Both the position numbers and the translations under genes were made by a program. From an uncultured Alistipes sp. (GTDB lineage Bacteria; Bacteroidota; Bacteroidia; Bacteroidales; Rikenellaceae), in assembly GCA_900544265.1 (NCBI GenBank), contig UQUQ01000026.1, positions 1 to 28,858 of the forward strand: DNA of 28,858 nucleotides, written 5' to 3'. Under the pieces are notes generated by a model. The model had not been told where the DNA came from and made no database searches. It saw only the letters and a list, made by a program, of their open reading frames with translations. Below are positions 6,957-14,283 of this stretch, piece by piece. How positions within the stretch are numbered: the first letter of the stretch is position 1; each line of letters begins with the position of its first letter.

Positions 6957-7556
6957 TCAGAAGGGCAGTTCGAGCTGGTCGATCTCGTGGTTGAAGGTAA
7001 GACGGTGGTAAGGGGTCAGGCCGTAACGGCGGATTGCCAGGCGGTGTTCGCGCGTAGGATACCCCTTGTTTTGCGACCAGCCGTACTGCGGAAACTCCTC
7101 CGCCAGGCGGCACATGTACTCGTCGCGGTGGGTCTTGGCCAGGACCGACGCCGCGGCAATGTCGGCATACTTGCCGTCGCCCTTGACAATGCAGCGCCAG
7201 GGAATCGCAAGCCGTGTCCGGAAGCGGTTGCCGTCGATCGCCAGAAACTGCGGCGCCGGATCGAGACGCTCCGCCGCCAGCGTCATCCCCTCGAAGGAGG
7301 CATTCAGGATGTTGATCTCGTCGATGCGCGCCGCAGAAACCGCCTCGACGGCCCAGGCCACGGCCTCGCGCTCGATAACGGCGCGCAGCCTGTCGCGGTT
7401 GCGGGCCGTCATCCGCTTGGAATCGTTGAGCAGCGGATCGTGAAAATCGGGCGGCAGGATCACCGCCGCGGCAAAGACCGGCCCGGCAAGGCACCCGCGC
7501 CCCGCCTCGTCGCACCCGGCCTCCAAAAGCTCGTACTGAAACTGATTTTCAAGCAT
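6957..7556 (-). CDS. rnhB: Ribonuclease HII
   Basis: Cleaves the RNA strand of RNA-DNA hybrids and starts removal of single ribonucleotides from DNA. The 199-residue protein has the RNase HII signature GCDEAGRGCLAGP near residues 14-26 with the catalytic Asp16-Glu17 pair. LNDSKRMTARNR, NILNASFEGM, LAIDGNRF (third acidic residue) and VLAKTHRDEYM follow, which covers the family's active-site set. The length is normal. The ATG at 7556 is chosen over an in-frame TTG three codons upstream; it lies 7 nt from a perfect -7 box, so the message would be leaderless. The gene is convergent with the exb operon and divergent from the next gene. Confidence 0.95.
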   Translation of the reverse strand: MLENQFQYELLEAGCDEAGRGCLAGPVFAAAVILPPDFHDPLLNDSKRMTARNRDRLRAVIEREAVAWAVEAVSAARIDEINILNASFEGMTLAAERLDPAPQFLAIDGNRFRTRLAIPWRCIVKGDGKYADIAAASVLAKTHRDEYMCRLAEEFPQYGWSQNKGYPTREHRLAIRRYGLTPYHRLTFNHEIDQLELPF

Positions 7557-7562
7557 GGTCCA

Positions 7563-7570
7563 CAAATTTA
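7563..7570 (-). promoter_or_regulatory. -7 box of rnhB, leaderless start likely
   Basis: On the minus strand TAAATTTG is a perfect TAnnTTTG box ending only 7 nt before the rnhB ATG. No clear TTG is seen 17-21 bp upstream. If used, transcription would start at or within a few bases of the start codon. Confidence 0.55.
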
Positions 7571-7602
7571 CGAATAATTACGGACGATCCGTCTTTTTTG
7601 CG

Positions 7603-7610
7603 TAATTTTG
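7603..7610 (+). promoter_or_regulatory. -7 box of the membrane protein gene
   Basis: TAATTTTG fits TAnnTTTG and ends 24 bp before the ATG at 7634. It is divergent from the rnhB -7 box, with 32 bp between the two boxes, so the promoters share their upstream DNA. The -33 element is not obvious. Confidence 0.5.
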
Positions 7611-7633
7611 CCCTGCACAGGATTCCGCAACCG

Positions 7634-8641
7634 ATGAAATTAGACATCACACGCCAGCCGCTCATCCCCTCCTTCCTGACGCTCGCAGCGCTTGTCGTCG
7701 TCACGCTCGTGACGGCCGACCCGACCGTGACGGCGCCGGCAACAGCCGGCGAAGAGGCAGCCCTCGCCGAAGGGGTGGCCATCCGGATGCCGCGCCTGCT
7801 GCTGGTCGACGCACAGGAGGCCTGGCCGACAGGCACGAAACTGCTGGCCGGGCTGCTGCTGCTCGTGGCGGGCATGGTCACGGGACGCATGACAATCCGC
7901 TACAACCTCTACTCGGCCGCCACCTGTCTGGCCATCCCCCTCTTCGGCATCGTCGCCTGCGGGCTCGGCACCCGGGGAGAGTACCTCGCGGCCGCAGGTG
8001 CCGCGGCACTCCTTGCCCTCGCGGTCAAGAATTTCGGACGTTCGTTCTGCAACGGCTACGGATTCGACGCCACCTTCCGCGCCGCCCTCTACCTCGGGCT
8101 GCTGCCGCTGATCGCCCCGGCCGCCACGCCGCTGCTGCTGATGCTGCCCGTCGCATTGGTGCTCTTTCGCCGCACGCTGCGCGAAGCCGCCGTCGCCCTT
8201 GCGGGCGTCGTACTCCCGCACGCCGCCCTCTGCTACCTGAACTGGGGAGCCGGCGGAACACTCGCTGCCCCCCTCGAGTCGCTGGGCCGCCTCCTTGTCG
8301 CGGGCAAGCCCCTTGATCTGCTGCTCTCGCTGCCGCTGCCGCAGCAGATCGCACTGGGCGTCACAGCCCTCCTCTGCATTGCCGCGCTGCTGCTCTTCCT
8401 TACGGACATCTACTCCGTCGGCACCCGCCCGCGCTTTCTGCTCGTCTTCACCATCTGCACGTTCCTCGTAACACTGCTGGCACTCTGCGCCCCGGCCGCC
8501 ACACGCGACGACCTGCTGCTGATGGCCGTCCCGGCTGCCGTCCTGCTGCCCGTGCTCTTCGTCCGCACGCGCCGCGCCATCGCCCTGCCGCTCTACCTGC
8601 TGCTGATCGCCGGAGCGGCCGCGGCGGCCTTTTTACAATAA
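7634..8641 (+). CDS. Polytopic membrane protein, DUF6427-like
   Basis: A 335-residue, Leu/Ala-rich protein with about nine or ten hydrophobic segments and no soluble domain. Short charged turns occur at GRMTIRYN, KNFGRSFCNGYGFD and TDIYSVGTRPR. The overall form resembles the DUF6427 group of Bacteroidota membrane proteins, but I recognise it from layout rather than from a firm motif. The ATG at 7634 is taken because it follows a good -7 box by 24 bp; an upstream in-frame TTG would overlap that box. There is no partner gene to suggest a role. It ends just before the AT-rich regulatory region of the araC-type gene. Confidence 0.75.
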   Translation: MKLDITRQPLIPSFLTLAALVVVTLVTADPTVTAPATAGEEAALAEGVAIRMPRLLLVDAQEAWPTGTKLLAGLLLLVAGMVTGRMTIRYNLYSAATCLAIPLFGIVACGLGTRGEYLAAAGAAALLALAVKNFGRSFCNGYGFDATFRAALYLGLLPLIAPAATPLLLMLPVALVLFRRTLREAAVALAGVVLPHAALCYLNWGAGGTLAAPLESLGRLLVAGKPLDLLLSLPLPQQIALGVTALLCIAALLLFLTDIYSVGTRPRFLLVFTICTFLVTLLALCAPAATRDDLLLMAVPAAVLLPVLFVRTRRAIALPLYLLLIAGAAAAAFLQ

Positions 8642-8734
8642 TATATTCGGTCTCACCTATACTAAATTCAGCCGTAAAAAGAGCTTAAAGGGCAAATTGT
8701 GGCCAAAAGTATGCTTAAAATAAATATATAATTG

Positions 8735-8742
8735 TATATTTG
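8735..8742 (+). promoter_or_regulatory. -7 box of the AraC-type gene
   Basis: TATATTTG at 8735-8742 is a perfect match to the -7 consensus, in an AT-rich stretch, about 50 bp before the chosen ATG. No clear TTG at the normal distance is seen, which may mean that an activator is needed. Confidence 0.5.
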
Positions 8743-8791
8743 AGTTTGACAACAGTGACGCAACCTATTGTCGAAAAAAACTCAATGTACA

Positions 8792-9703
8792 ATGAACATG
8801 AAGAATTCAATGAAACCATCGGCCCAACAGCCGATGATCGTGAAGTTCGTCGAGACACTTCACACCGGCATCCGCTCGCAGGCGCTCTCGCGCTGCGCCA
8901 TCGGCTACGTGCTGCGCGGCACGAAGTACATCTACGACGGAGACAAGCGCGAGACGCTCACCCGCGGCGATGTCTTCTACCTGGGAATCGGCCTGCACTA
9001 CACGGAGAATGTCCCCGAAAACGGCCAACCCTTCGAGCAGCTGCTCTTCTACTACTCGCCCGGCGAGCTGCAGCACATCCTCATGCACCTGAACATCACC
9101 TACGGACTCAACATCTCGAACGACCACTCGTGCGACAGGTGCCGCAACCGCACCCACGTCGCCATGCCGGCCTGGAGCTCGCTGCGCAGCTTCTTCCTCA
9201 ACACGAACAACTACCTGCGCGACGAGGAGTTCCGCCGCGACGAGACAGCCGAGAGCATCAAGATGACCGAGCTGATCTACCTGATCGCCTCGCACGAAGA
9301 CTGCTGCCTGAAGAGCAAGCTGCTGAGCAACGTCGACACGGCGCGCGAAAACTTTGAACAGATTATCTACGACCACATCTTCCGCGACGTCTCGATCGAG
9401 GAGCTCGCCCGGCTGACGAACCGCTCGCTCACCTCCTTCAAGAAGGAGTTTCGGCGCCACTTCCAGATTCCGCCTCACAAATGGTTCATCCGCCAGCGGC
9501 TCATGCACTCGCGCCTGCTGCTGATCTCGACCTCGAAGTCGATCTCGGAGATCGGCAACGAGTGCACCTTCCCCAACACGTCGCACTTCATCAAACTGTT
9601 CAAAAAAGAGTACCAGATGACCCCGGCCGCCTACCGCCATCGCCACCTCACCACGCAGGAGGAGCAGCCGGCACCGGTCGCCGAAACGGAGGGGGTGCTT
9701 TAA
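8792..9703 (+). CDS. AraC family transcriptional regulator
   Basis: A 303-residue regulator. The N-terminal half (about residues 15-110) looks like the cupin-type sensor of AraC proteins, with RGDVFYLGIGLHYTEN as the barrel turn. The C-terminal 100 residues are the double helix-turn-helix domain: DVSIEELARLTNRSLTSFKK as the first and SISEIGNECTFPNTSHFIKLFKKEYQMTPAAYR as the second, the latter close to the AraC signature. A Cys-rich patch, SNDHSCDRCRNR (about 113-124), and a later DCCLK could bind metal or sense redox state; this is inference. The start could be the ATG at 8792, 8798 or 8810. A possible sRNA gene follows 130 bp downstream. Its targets are unknown. Confidence 0.9.
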   Translation: MNMKNSMKPSAQQPMIVKFVETLHTGIRSQALSRCAIGYVLRGTKYIYDGDKRETLTRGDVFYLGIGLHYTENVPENGQPFEQLLFYYSPGELQHILMHLNITYGLNISNDHSCDRCRNRTHVAMPAWSSLRSFFLNTNNYLRDEEFRRDETAESIKMTELIYLIASHEDCCLKSKLLSNVDTARENFEQIIYDHIFRDVSIEELARLTNRSLTSFKKEFRRHFQIPPHKWFIRQRLMHSRLLLISTSKSISEIGNECTFPNTSHFIKLFKKEYQMTPAAYRHRHLTTQEEQPAPVAETEGVL

Positions 9704-9794
9704 TCAAAAACTTACAAACGCCGCATTAATTAAAAAATTTTAATTATAATCTATCGGAAAAACTCTCGTCTACACGCAAAAACGTCACAAAATA

Positions 9795-9826
9795 TTTGGT
9801 TTTTCCTAAAAATCGGTTTATCTTTG
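9795..9826 (+). promoter_or_regulatory. Strong promoter of a candidate sRNA
   Basis: TTTG (9795-9798), a 20-bp spacer and TATCTTTG (9819-9826) give one of the best Bacteroidota promoter matches in the window. Transcription should start near 9832. No ORF with an ATG follows before the terminator at 9877-9916. Confidence 0.75.
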
Positions 9827-9831
9827 TATAA

Positions 9832-9916
9832 CAAACGTGGGGTTCTCCCACTCTCATTAACCTAACTAACCTAACCAGAGAGGCTCGACGCCAGGAGGCA
9901 TCGGACCTCTTTTTTT
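9832..9916 (+). ncRNA. Candidate small RNA of about 85 nt
   Basis: This short unit has its own strong promoter and its own intrinsic terminator and contains no ATG. The RNA would start with a 5-bp hairpin (GTGGG 9837-9841 with CCCAC 9847-9851, five-base loop). A 25-nt unpaired stretch follows, made of CTAAC-like repeats (9852-9876), and the RNA ends in a terminator hairpin. A 5' stem, an unstructured middle and a Rho-independent end are the usual build of a base-pairing sRNA. I cannot place it in a known RNA family. A short leader for an undetected peptide is a less likely alternative. Confidence 0.55.
9877..9916 (+). terminator. Terminator of the candidate sRNA
   Basis: AGAGG (9877-9881 region) pairs with CCTCT (9906-9910), with an inner pairing of CGA/TCG and GCC/GGC and small internal mismatches. 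A T7-8 run follows directly. It is a plausible intrinsic terminator on the plus strand. Confidence 0.75.
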
Positions 9917-10359
9917 GCGCCCGCCGCACAAAAACGGTCGTGTGGGCGCACACATCCGTACTCTTCGGACAAGAGTCGGTACTCCCGCCCGGCCGTCACG
10001 CTTCGCCCCCGCCCGAAAGAGGAGTCGCGCGGAGCGGACTACGTCGCAATCACCGCACAATTGCAGTTGCCCGAAATGCCGCAGCCGCGTTTTTTCCGAC
10101 CGGGGCGGGCCCGGGAGCAACAGAGGCTCATATCCGGCATCGGAACCGGGAATACCCCGGAGCGCAGGAAGCCGGAAAGGAGCCGGCAGCCGGGTCGGAT
10201 AACGCACAACACATCTGTCCGCGCCGCTCCCCGCAACGCGCTTATTCAGACCCGGGAACCCGATTTGGAGCCGCGGACAAAATAAAATTTTCGACTGACA
10301 CGCCTGTCATACTGCAAACAATAAATGGCAGAATCCTGAAAAATGTCAATTATTTTTCT
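9917..10359. other. GC-rich intergenic region before lipA
   Basis: About 440 bp between the candidate sRNA and the lipA promoter. The first 350 bp are GC-rich with several short inverted repeats, for example around 10095-10120 and 10150-10195, then the sequence becomes AT-rich near 10280. Open frames on both strands here have no recognisable features and look like chance ORFs of GC-rich DNA. I saw no RNase P RNA, tmRNA or SRP RNA signature. Confidence 0.4.
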
Positions 10360-10367
10360 TATTTTTG
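10360..10367 (+). promoter_or_regulatory. -7 box of the lipA operon
   Basis: TATTTTTG fits TAnnTTTG and ends 27 bp before the lipA ATG. A clear TTG at normal spacing is missing. An 8-codon mini-frame (ATG at 10384) overlaps the lipA start in another frame and is probably meaningless. Confidence 0.5.
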
Positions 10368-10393
10368 CATCAATTGGAAAATAATGAACTTAA

Positions 10394-11281
10394 ATGCCGA
10401 AGTTTTATGACAAGGTAGATCTCCTGAAAAAACCCGGATGGCTCAAGATCCGGCTGCACCGCACGCCCGAATATGCCGAGGTGCGTCAGATCGTCGAGAA
10501 ACATGGATTGCACACCATCTGCACCAGCGGACACTGCCCCAATCAGGCCGAATGCTGGAGCCGCAGGACCGCAACCTTCATGATCCTGGGTGAGATATGC
10601 ACACGGGGCTGCCGCTTCTGTGCAACGAAAACGGGACATCCCCTGGCACCCGACGCCGACGAGCCGCGCCACGTGGCCGAAAGCGTCGCCCTGATGAAAC
10701 TCCGGCATGTCGTCGTAACCTCCGTGACGCGCGACGACCTTCCCGACGGCGGAGCCCACCACTGGGCCGCGACCGTGGAGGCGATCCGCGCACAGAATCC
10801 CGACGCCGCAATTGAGCTCCTTATTCCCGATCTCGACGCACGGCCCGACCTGCTGGACGTGGTCATCGCGTCGAAGCCCGACATCATCGGGCACAACATC
10901 GAAACCGTCGAGCGACTGACCCCCGAGGTGCGCTCCAGAGCGAAGTATCGCACCAGTCTGGAGACGCTGCGCTACATGAGCAGCCAGGGTGTCGCCACGA
11001 AGAGCGGACTGATGGTCGGACTTGGCGAGAGCGATGAAGAAGTATTGCAGACCCTGCATGACCTGCGCAATGCGGGCGTGAGGATCGTAACCATCGGTCA
11101 GTACCTTCGGCCTACTCTGGAGCACTACCCCGTCGCGGCGTACATCACTCCCGAAAAATTCGAATGGTACCGACTCCAGGCGCTGGAGATGGGCTTCAGC
11201 TACTGTGCGAGCGCGCCGCTGGTCCGCTCGTCGTACAGGGCGGAAGAGGCCTGTCGGAGCGCGAAGGAGGCCCGGGCATGA
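10394..11281 (+). CDS. lipA: Lipoyl synthase
   Basis: Radical SAM enzyme that inserts two sulfur atoms into protein-bound octanoyl groups to make lipoyl cofactor for 2-oxoacid dehydrogenases and the glycine cleavage system. The 295-residue protein has both iron-sulfur sites: the auxiliary cluster cysteines Cys43, Cys48 and Cys54 (CTSGHCPNQAEC) and the radical SAM cysteines Cys69, Cys73 and Cys76 (CTRGCRFC). The conserved C-terminal RSSY at 278-281 supplies the serine ligand of the auxiliary cluster. Length is normal for the family. The stop overlaps the lipB start by 4 bp (ATGA), giving a coupled lipA-lipB pair that covers the whole de novo lipoylation route. Confidence 0.97.
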   Translation: MPKFYDKVDLLKKPGWLKIRLHRTPEYAEVRQIVEKHGLHTICTSGHCPNQAECWSRRTATFMILGEICTRGCRFCATKTGHPLAPDADEPRHVAESVALMKLRHVVVTSVTRDDLPDGGAHHWAATVEAIRAQNPDAAIELLIPDLDARPDLLDVVIASKPDIIGHNIETVERLTPEVRSRAKYRTSLETLRYMSSQGVATKSGLMVGLGESDEEVLQTLHDLRNAGVRIVTIGQYLRPTLEHYPVAAYITPEKFEWYRLQALEMGFSYCASAPLVRSSYRAEEACRSAKEARA

Positions 11282-12300
11282 AGCGCTGCGGGACAAACCG
11301 TGTCGCCTGCCGCGACCTTGGCGTCATGGACTACAAGGCGTGCTGGGAGCTGCAGCAGCAGCTCTTCGACACCCTCGTGGCCCGCAAACGGCGCGGGGCG
11401 GAGCTGTCCGGGGCAGAGCTGTCCGGGGCGGAACAGTCCGGGGCAGAGCTGTCCGGGGCGGAACAGTCCGGGGCAGAGCAGCCGGGGACGGAACAACCGG
11501 GGACGGAACAACCGGGGACGGAACAACCGGGGACGGAACAACCGGGGACGGAACAACCGGCGAGCCGCAGCGGGCAACCCGGGGCACACTCCGAGCCGGC
11601 ACAACCGGACCGCACGCACACGCCGGGCATCCCGGCATCGGACGCCGGGACGGTGCTGCTCGTGGAGCATCCGCCCGTCTACACGCTCGGCAAGAGCGGC
11701 CATGCGGAGAACCTGCTCGTGAGCCGCGAGGCGCTCGAAGGGCTGGGCGCGACGTTCTTTCACATCGACCGCGGCGGTGACATCACCTTCCACGGTCCGG
11801 GGCAGCTGGTCTGCTACCCGATTCTCGACCTCGAACGCCTCGGCATCGGGCTGCGCGAATACATCGCGGCCCTCGAGGAGGCGGTCATCCGCACCGTGGC
11901 GCACTACGGCATCCGCGCCGGACGCATCGCGGGCGCTTCGGGCGTCTGGCTCGGCCGGGGCGTGGAGTACGGAGACGGGACCGAAGAGGCGGGACCCGAC
12001 AAAAGCACAAGGCCCGGCGAGAAGGCCGTACCGGGCCCGACGGCCGAAGGCAAAAACGACCCGCCACGCAAGATCTGCGCAATAGGCGTGCGTTCGTCAC
12101 GTTATGTTACCATGCACGGCTTCGCGCTCAACGTCACGACCGACCTCGGCTGGTTCACGCGCATCAACCCGTGCGGATTCACCGACCGCGGCGCGACCTC
12201 GATCGCCCGCGAGACGGGTCTCCAGGTGGCGATGGATGAGGTCAAAGACCTCGTTGTCAAATTTTTAGGTGAGATATTAAATGTTAGAATATATAAATAA
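11278..12300 (+). CDS. lipB: Octanoyltransferase LipB with repeat insertions
   Basis: Transfers octanoate from acyl carrier protein to lipoyl domains, the step before LipA. Family motifs are intact: VEHPPVYTLGKSG (about 129-141), DRGGDITFHGPGQLVCYP, Lys265 in RKICAIGVRS and Cys299 in INPCGF, the catalytic Lys/Cys pair. The protein has 340 residues against about 210-240 for usual LipB. The surplus is two insertions. Residues 40-124 hold eleven pentapeptides (GAELS, GAEQS, GTEQP types) plus a low-complexity linker, placed between the first helix and the strand before VEHPP. Residues about 226-262 are a Gly/Pro/charged loop just before the catalytic lysine. Both lie in positions likely to be surface loops, so the enzyme may still work. 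Only 8 bp separate it from recJ. Confidence 0.93.
   Translation: MKRCGTNRVACRDLGVMDYKACWELQQQLFDTLVARKRRGAELSGAELSGAEQSGAELSGAEQSGAEQPGTEQPGTEQPGTEQPGTEQPGTEQPASRSGQPGAHSEPAQPDRTHTPGIPASDAGTVLLVEHPPVYTLGKSGHAENLLVSREALEGLGATFFHIDRGGDITFHGPGQLVCYPILDLERLGIGLREYIAALEEAVIRTVAHYGIRAGRIAGASGVWLGRGVEYGDGTEEAGPDKSTRPGEKAVPGPTAEGKNDPPRKICAIGVRSSRYVTMHGFALNVTTDLGWFTRINPCGFTDRGATSIARETGLQVAMDEVKDLVVKFLGEILNVRIYK
11395..11559 (+). repeat. In-frame 15-bp tandem repeat in lipB, 11 units
   Basis: Eleven units of exactly 15 bp (165 bp) encode five-residue repeats inside LipB. The first six are GGGGCGGAGCTGTCC-like with CTG/CAG and GCG/GCA changes. The last five are identical GGGACGGAACAACCG units, pointing to recent expansion at the 3' end. 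The unit is a multiple of three, so copy-number changes keep the reading frame. Confidence 0.96.
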
Positions 12301-12308
12301 TAGAACGT

Positions 12309-14078
12309 ATGCCCATAGAAAAACGCTGGGTAGTGAAGCCTCAGGGCGACCCCGCGACGGTAGCCATGCTCGCTGCCGCGCTGCGGACCTCGCCCATCCT
12401 GGCCAATCTACTCGTTCAGAGAGGCATAGACACCGTAGAAAAGGCGGAGAAGTTCTTTAAACCGAGTCTCGCGGACCTGCACGATCCCTTCCTGATGAAG
12501 GACATGGACAAGGCGGTCGAGCGGGTCGAGCGCGCCGTGGCCGACAACGAGAAGATCATGGTCTACGGCGACTACGACGTGGACGGCTGCACGGCCGTCG
12601 CGCTGGTTTACAAGTTCCTGCGCCAGATCGGGCACAAAAACCTGATGTTCTACATCCCGGACCGCTATACCGAAGGGTATGGCATCTCGGTCAAGGGCAT
12701 TGATCTGGCGGCCCACAAGGGCGTCAGCCTCATCATCGCCCTCGACTGCGGCATCAAGGCCACGGAAAAGGTTGCCTATGCAAAGACGAAGGGCGTGGAT
12801 TTCATCATCTGCGACCACCACCTCCCGGCCGAGGAGATTCCCCGTGCCGTAGCCGTTCTGGACCCCAAGCGGGTCGACTGCACCTACCCGTTCGACGAAC
12901 TGTCGGGCTGCGGTGTGGGCTTCAAGCTCGTACAGGCCTATGCCCAGAAGAACCACATCCCCTCCGAGCAGGTGCTCAACCTGCTCGACCTGCTCGTCGT
13001 GTCGATCGCCTCGGACATCGTGCCGCTGGTCGACGAGAACCGCATCCTCGCCTACTTCGGGTTGAAGAACCTCAACCGCGAGCCGTCGAAGGGGCTGCTC
13101 TCGATCATCAAGATCTGCGGGCTGGACAAGCACAGCATCACCATCGACGACATCGTCTTCAAGATCGGGCCGCGCATCAACGCCGCCGGGCGCATGCGCA
13201 TGGACGAGCACGACGAAAACGCCTCGCCCTCGGGCGGGCATGCCGCCGTGGAGCTGCTCATCGAGGGCAACGAAACGGTGGCGGCCCAGTTCGGCAACGT
13301 CATCGACTCCTACAACCAGGACCGCAAGTCGATCGACCGCCACGTCACGCAGGAGGCGCACGAATACATCGAGCGCAACCCCGAGATGAAGCGGCTGAAG
13401 AGCACCGTGGTCTACAACCCCAAGTGGATGAAGGGCATCGTGGGGATCGTCGCCTCGCGGCTGATCGAGACCTACTACCGCCCGACCGTCGTGCTGACGA
13501 TGAGCAACGGCTTCGTCACGGGCTCGGCCCGTTCGGTGCCGGGCTTCGACCTCTACCAGGCCGTCGAGTCGTGCTCGGACCTGCTCGAAAACTTCGGCGG
13601 ACACATGTACGCCGCGGGGCTGACGATGCGTCCGGAGAATGTCGGGGAGTTCACGCGCCGCTTCAACGCCTATGTCGAGCAGCACATCGACCCGCAGATG
13701 CTTGTGCCGCAGGTCGATATCGACAGTGAGCTGCTCTTCTCGGACATCACGCCCAAGTTCCGCGAACACCTCAACCGCTTCCAGCCCTTCGGGCCGGGCA
13801 ACGCCTCGCCGGTCTTCGTGACCTACGGCGTGAGCAACCACGGTGAGGCGAAGCTCGTCGGCATGGAGTGCGAGCACCTGCGCATGGACCTCATGCAGCG
13901 GCAGAAGCCCAACACGAAGATCCAGGCCATCGCCTTCCAGCAGCCGACGCACTACGAATGGGTGCGCTCGGGCCGGCCGATCGATGTCTGCTACCAGATT
14001 GTCGAGAACCACTACCGCGGCACGGTGACCACGCAGCTGCGCGTCAAGGACATCAAACCCGTGCACAACAACCGGTAG
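12309..14078 (+). CDS. recJ: Single-stranded-DNA-specific exonuclease RecJ
   Basis: 5'-3' exonuclease on single-stranded DNA, acting in recombination and base-excision or mismatch repair. The 589-residue length is close to E. coli RecJ (577). The DHH phosphoesterase motifs are present: GDYDVDG (87-93) with Asp88, Asp90 and Asp92, ALDCG around Asp146 and CDHHLP with Asp169-His170-His171. GPRINAAGR (288-296) follows, then the DHHA1 domain with SARSVPGFDLY and GGHMYAAG (430-437), and an OB-like C-terminal domain ending in VKDIKP. The gene begins 8 bp after lipB and is likely the last gene of the lipA operon. Codons and GC are like the neighbours. Confidence 0.96.
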   Translation: MPIEKRWVVKPQGDPATVAMLAAALRTSPILANLLVQRGIDTVEKAEKFFKPSLADLHDPFLMKDMDKAVERVERAVADNEKIMVYGDYDVDGCTAVALVYKFLRQIGHKNLMFYIPDRYTEGYGISVKGIDLAAHKGVSLIIALDCGIKATEKVAYAKTKGVDFIICDHHLPAEEIPRAVAVLDPKRVDCTYPFDELSGCGVGFKLVQAYAQKNHIPSEQVLNLLDLLVVSIASDIVPLVDENRILAYFGLKNLNREPSKGLLSIIKICGLDKHSITIDDIVFKIGPRINAAGRMRMDEHDENASPSGGHAAVELLIEGNETVAAQFGNVIDSYNQDRKSIDRHVTQEAHEYIERNPEMKRLKSTVVYNPKWMKGIVGIVASRLIETYYRPTVVLTMSNGFVTGSARSVPGFDLYQAVESCSDLLENFGGHMYAAGLTMRPENVGEFTRRFNAYVEQHIDPQMLVPQVDIDSELLFSDITPKFREHLNRFQPFGPGNASPVFVTYGVSNHGEAKLVGMECEHLRMDLMQRQKPNTKIQAIAFQQPTHYEWVRSGRPIDVCYQIVENHYRGTVTTQLRVKDIKPVHNNR

Positions 14079-14097
14079 CCAGCAAGGAACGGGCTGC

Positions 14098-14193
14098 AAA
14101 ACGGACCCCGCGGAGCAAAAGAAAGAGGAGCAGACCCAAAACGGCCCACGCGGAGCAAAAGAAAGAGGAGCGGGCCCAAAACGGCCCACGCGA
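14098..14193. repeat. 40-bp direct repeat, 2.4 copies
   Basis: Two near-identical 40-bp units (14098-14137 and 14138-14177) and the first 16 bases of a third lie in the 20-130 bp after recJ, just before the terminator. The shared core is GCGGAGCAAAAGAAAGAGGA. The units differ at about five bases. No gene is encoded. Confidence 0.9.
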
Positions 14194-14204
14194 AACCCCA
14201 AAAA

Positions 14205-14244
14205 GGGAGCGGATCGGAAAATTCCGATCCGCTCCTCTTTTTTA
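14205..14244. terminator. Bidirectional terminator between recJ and a convergent gene
   Basis: A perfect 14-bp stem (14206-14219 with 14222-14235) is followed by TCTTTTTT on the plus strand and by CTTTTT on the minus strand. It sits between the converging recJ operon and the lipoprotein gene and should serve both. Confidence 0.92.
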
Positions 14245-14283
14245 TCCGGCCCGGACGCCGTCTGTAAGGCGCCCGCTGCGCGG

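Noticed and set aside
5953..7515. Long minus-strand frame that translates the minisatellite as a Pro/Cys-rich repeat protein
   Set aside because: It runs antisense through exbD genes and in the wrong frame through rnhB. The repeat units are 13-14 bp, so the frame shifts each unit, unlike a real repeat protein.
9866..10207. 113-codon minus-strand frame before lipA
   Set aside because: It crosses the sRNA terminator region, is Arg/Pro/Gly-rich as expected from GC-rich noncoding DNA, and has no promoter or motif.
9917..10300. Housekeeping RNA such as RNase P RNA, tmRNA or SRP RNA
   Set aside because: The conserved signature sequences of these RNAs were looked for by eye on both strands and not found.
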